Source of the DNA: Tannerellaceae bacterium
GTDB lineage: Bacteria > Bacteroidota > Bacteroidia > Bacteroidales > Tannerellaceae
Assembly (NCBI GenBank): GCA_021203545.1
Contig: JAJQAZ010000064.1
Span: 1-41,530 of the forward strand
Direction of reading: 5' to 3'
DNA: 41,530 nucleotides
Numbering within the stretch: position 1 is the first letter of the stretch; each line of letters opens with the position of its first letter. Shown here piece after piece: positions 38,701-41,530 of the stretch. Both the position numbers and the translations under genes were made by a program. The notes beneath the pieces are model-generated. The model made no database searches. It saw nothing but the letters and a program-made list of their open reading frames with translations, and was not told the origin of the DNA.

Positions 38701-39508
38701 TCAAAATCTCTTTATATAAATCAATGGCTTCCTCCCGCTGTAAAAGTATCCGTTTTGTATTGGCCTGTCCCCGTAAAACAGATAATAGTTGTTCTGTTTG
38801 CCCTACCTGTTCATAAAACCGCCTGCAAACAGAATAACAGGAATCAGCTTTTTCATATTGATCTACAAATGTATACCCATTAGCAAGAAAGCCCAATTCA
38901 GTAATAGTCATTTCACTGCTTATTCCGGTTAATGCTTCTGTTAAAGGAACAATCTGTTCCTGCATCGCAACAAAAGCCTGGTAATCCTTTTGCATAAAAT
39001 GAAATACAGCAATTTTCTTTCGCAGGAAATACTCATCCGGCGTTGGTATTTCTAAAATCTTCTGCATTACCCGTAATCCTTCCTGATACATAGTCAATGC
39101 CTCTGCGGCTTGCTGGTTTCGTTGGTAATAATCGCCCAAAGCCACCGCACAATCGATATATGCCATCGAGTGAAATACCTCTATCTTACGGGTAACTTCC
39201 AATGCTTTTTCTATATCCTCATAATTGATTTTCGGATTTCCGGTAACAGCATAAAAAGCATTCAGAGATAACTGTCCCAGATACAGGGATACTAGATTCA
39301 TTTCCACAGGTATAGGATACAGATACTTTTCCAAGGTATCCACATGAGCCATAAACTCACCGGAAGAGAGGTTTGTTTTTGCCTGTATCATTGCCCTTTG
39401 CAAAGCAATAGCGGCTGTTTCTACAGGTTTATCCGCCGGATAACTATCTTGCGCAACAGTATGAACAGGAAAGACAAAAAGAAATAAAGTCAGGATTAGG
39501 TTTTTCAT
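35719..39508 (-). pseudogene. secreted TPR-CHAT caspase-like protease, one frameshift
   Basis: The joined protein is ~1,260 residues: a signal peptide (FLFVFPVHTVAQ), a long array of TPR helices (~40-900) and a C-terminal CHAT domain. CHAT (caspase HetF associated with TPRs) peptidases use a His-Cys dyad, seen here as LHISTHG (His codon 36316-36318) and LSACRTG (Cys codon 36085-36087), with GVFGIQRGFKKAGAQTIL and SLWPVVDE after it. Both residues are intact. The frame breaks in a run of seven T (A7 on the + strand, 38219-38225); removing one gives TFLEETDPISVQMMGVLAEM. The first part (39508-38144) alone would be a secreted TPR protein; the second part has an ATG at 38190 but no signal. The two genes upstream, also on the minus strand, belong with it. 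Confidence 0.82.
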
Positions 39509-39511
39509 TTA

Positions 39512-40369
39512 TCAATTGTTTTTTACTGTATATATACCTAATGGAATACTTTCACCAGCCTCTGATATAACCTCTCCCTCCCGGTAAATATTGAGTTTCC
39601 GCACCAATCTAATGGGATCATACTCTTTAGTAGAAGCTATCAATAAATATTCATCAATAGGCTGTGTATGGCGGAAATCAGAAACTGATTTTCGTTTTTG
39701 TTTTAATAAAATCAACCGCTCTGAATCATATACCGGGATAAATATTTTTTTATTCTCTTCATTGGTTGTTACAGCCAGTAAAAGAACATACAAAGATTCA
39801 TTAGAATAATTACGTAACACTAGCTCTTTGCGATTATCCTCCAGTACAGTGATTTGCATAGTAACGGGAAAATCAGACATTTCCTCCGAAATACTATCCG
39901 GATAAAACAAACCACCTGTTTTTTGGAATAAAGAAGAAAATACAATATCTTTCTTTGTTGTTATATCTTTATATGTATGGGCTCCGGACATTGCGTCCTT
40001 CGCAGAGACTAGCGAAGAAGGAGTATTTAAGAGGGAAAAAGAGAGATAACTACTCAATGAAGATGTGTGTTCCGTCCTTTTTGCAAAAAGTTTTTCCAAT
40101 GTTATATTTTCCCCGGATACTAAAGTTACGTGATGGGCTTTATCACTGTCTTCCCCGACTACTATAAGGATCGTTTTTTCCTTTGCCTGTAACTCTGTAT
40201 CTTCTGTTATTATTTCATATAAGCGTAAAGCACGCCATTCGCCTCTTTCCTTGCGACTACAGTTACCGGTGATACTTACCACAGAATATTCCGCTGCTTC
40301 GACAAGCAGCCCACAGAATAAAAATAAAATAAGCATACACAAGTATCTGTTATTCCGCTGTTTTTTCAT
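39512..40369 (-). CDS. secreted FecR-like hypothetical protein of the CHASE2/CHAT cassette
   Basis: A 285-residue protein with a signal peptide (MLILFLFCGLLVEAAE). The next ~80 residues (SVVSITGNCSRKERGEWRAL; LYEIITEDTELQAKEKTILIVV) look like a short FecR/SH3-like beta domain. The C-terminal half (MQITVLEDNRKELVLRNYSN; LLLAVTTNEENKKIFIPVYD) has another beta domain. Its start overlaps the CHASE2 gene end by 20 bp and it ends 3 bp before the TPR-CHAT gene, so all three are one transcript. It may bridge sensor and protease in the periplasm. The exact function is not known to me, and the FecR likeness is by look only. Confidence 0.65.
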   Translation of the reverse strand: MKKQRNNRYLCMLILFLFCGLLVEAAEYSVVSITGNCSRKERGEWRALRLYEIITEDTELQAKEKTILIVVGEDSDKAHHVTLVSGENITLEKLFAKRTEHTSSLSSYLSFSLLNTPSSLVSAKDAMSGAHTYKDITTKKDIVFSSLFQKTGGLFYPDSISEEMSDFPVTMQITVLEDNRKELVLRNYSNESLYVLLLAVTTNEENKKIFIPVYDSERLILLKQKRKSVSDFRHTQPIDEYLLIASTKEYDPIRLVRKLNIYREGEVISEAGESIPLGIYTVKNN

Positions 40370-41513
40370 GTGGATTATTTATTTTACGTTCAACAATAGC
40401 ATATATTTTATAATAAATATCATATACAAACCCTACAATACCTAAGCCTATTAACATGTAGATAAAATTGATATAGTAATCAAAACGGATAAATATCCAG
40501 TATCCCAAAAATATCCCTATCAGTATAAGAGCAAATTGCAGCACAGGCATAAACAGGGTTAGCCACTCATTGCGGGAAGTAAACGAACGGAGCAATGCAA
40601 ACATAAAAACAACTAATCCGCCCAGTATCCATGCGCCGGTTTGCGACATGTAATTAATAAAACTTTTATCTGCAATAGTAGATAAAACAGATGCATGGAT
40701 TATAATCCCCTCCGTATATGTATCCAAGGGAGTTGCATGCATATCACTTGGGTCTGTTGTTACACTGATCAATACGATTTTATCTTTCAACGAAGAAAAA
40801 GCTTTATCATAATTCAATGAATCCGTAACCTTAATCCGGATACAATCTTTTTTATAATTGATATATTCCCGCTCCCGTTTCCTCTTTTTCAACACAGCAT
40901 ACTCTTCCGGTAGAGCGATGCCGGCAAGAACCTCTGTAAAACTCTGCATAGGAACATCATTCAGGTAAAGCGTTTCACCAAAAGCCCGGATAGTTTTACT
41001 TACTCCATCTTTTATGACATTCGAGTACCCACTTTGCACCAACCGCTCCGGCCATTGGAAAAATGATTCTTCCAATTCCGTAAACCGTTGCCAATCGGTT
41101 TTTTCCGGTTCTTTCAGGTACTCAACCACCACCATATTCTGATTTTGTGTCAACGCTTCCACCAGATCTGCCCCGAACGGTCCTGCCGGCCGGGGAAAGA
41201 GGATATCCACCCCTATAGCTGCCGGCTGCTCCTTTGCCAAGCGGTTTATACAGGCTGCCAACTGCTTCCGGTTCCATTCGCGGGGTACTGTAACGATTAC
41301 AACCTTCCCTCCCGGCCGGATAGTTGATTTTACAGAATGATTGTAAATCGCATAATAGGCATCCATAAAATTATGTTGCTCAAAAATATCCTGCGAGACA
41401 TTGAACTTTGCTAATGAAAAAGGCAAAAATAAAGTAGCAATCACTAACCCAAGTGTAATAAAAGTGATAGTAAAAAGAGAAGCGATCTGTTTAATATAAG
41501 TTGGAGTCTGCAT
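40350..41513 (-). CDS. CHASE2-domain membrane sensor protein
   Basis: A 387-residue inner-membrane protein. One membrane helix near residues 12-34 (FTITFITLGLVIATLFLP) is followed by an extracytoplasmic CHASE2 domain (~35-285) with VVIVTVPREWNRKQLAACIN, AAIGVDILFPRP and DMHATPLDTYTEGIIIHASV. Three membrane helices follow (~293-310, 318-343 and 347-368). The short cytoplasmic tail has no kinase, cyclase or other output domain, though CHASE2 proteins usually carry one. In cyanobacteria, CHASE2 and CHAT modules are known together in one protein; here they are split across an operon. The gene starts 17 bp from the window edge, so further genes may lie upstream. Confidence 0.82.
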   Translation of the reverse strand: MQTPTYIKQIASLFTITFITLGLVIATLFLPFSLAKFNVSQDIFEQHNFMDAYYAIYNHSVKSTIRPGGKVVIVTVPREWNRKQLAACINRLAKEQPAAIGVDILFPRPAGPFGADLVEALTQNQNMVVVEYLKEPEKTDWQRFTELEESFFQWPERLVQSGYSNVIKDGVSKTIRAFGETLYLNDVPMQSFTEVLAGIALPEEYAVLKKRKREREYINYKKDCIRIKVTDSLNYDKAFSSLKDKIVLISVTTDPSDMHATPLDTYTEGIIIHASVLSTIADKSFINYMSQTGAWILGGLVVFMFALLRSFTSRNEWLTLFMPVLQFALILIGIFLGYWIFIRFDYYINFIYMLIGLGIVGFVYDIYYKIYAIVERKINNPHEKTAE

Positions 41514-41530
41514 AATTAAAAAATATTCAC

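Overview
The window is Bacteroidales-type DNA of the Bacteroides/Parabacteroides/Tannerella/Dysgonomonas kind; I cannot name the genus. The evidence is a SusC/SusD pair with a GH2 glycosidase, an ECF sigma/FecR/TonB-receptor/DUF4249 operon, Mfa1/Mfa2-type fimbrillins, -7 boxes of the form TAnnTTTG, AT-rich translation starts without Shine-Dalgarno sites, and intergenic spaces filled with chained palindromes. There is no rRNA, canonical tRNA, integrase, transposase or CRISPR array.

Layout. 1-3527: an O-antigen ligase/polymerase-like gene and a transglutaminase-like lipoprotein, both interrupted. 3581-12073: a small polysaccharide utilisation locus (SusC, SusD, GH2 beta-galactosidase), all three interrupted. 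12191-15411: a terminator, a CPBP membrane protease, an LEA-like lipoprotein, and an ECF sigma factor with a small membrane protein, all intact. 15436-20926: a palindrome cluster, then sigma/anti-sigma/TonB receptor/DUF4249, intact. 21041-21885: two small unknown genes. 22053-27351: a promoter, a long leader with a tRNA-like segment and a tandem repeat, then RtcB, an unknown protein, release factor PrfH and an AAA/M41-peptidase fusion. 27401-32406: an unknown interrupted gene, a repeat-rich gap, a lipoprotein, a TolC-like protein and a divergent AraC regulator. 32621-35617: Mfa1- and Mfa2-like fimbrial genes, both interrupted and separated by a 440-bp nested inverted repeat. 35719-41513 (minus strand): CHASE2 membrane sensor, a FecR-like secreted protein and a secreted TPR-CHAT protease, the last frameshifted.

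Two sets are the best candidates for an undescribed system. One is the RNA/ribosome repair operon (RtcB plus PrfH) carrying an extra unknown protein, a non-FtsH AAA-M41 protease and a leader containing a tRNA-like fold (7-bp acceptor ending in ACCA and a D-arm-like hairpin, but no T arm). The other is the CHASE2/FecR-like/TPR-CHAT cassette, which looks like an envelope sensor linked to a caspase-like periplasmic protease.

About 16 lesions (12 frameshifts, mostly at homopolymers, and 4 in-frame stops using TAA, TGA and TAG) break 10 of about 28 genes. Real gene decay or uncorrected assembly error are both possible; a random scatter would leave roughly this many genes intact, so the pattern alone does not decide.
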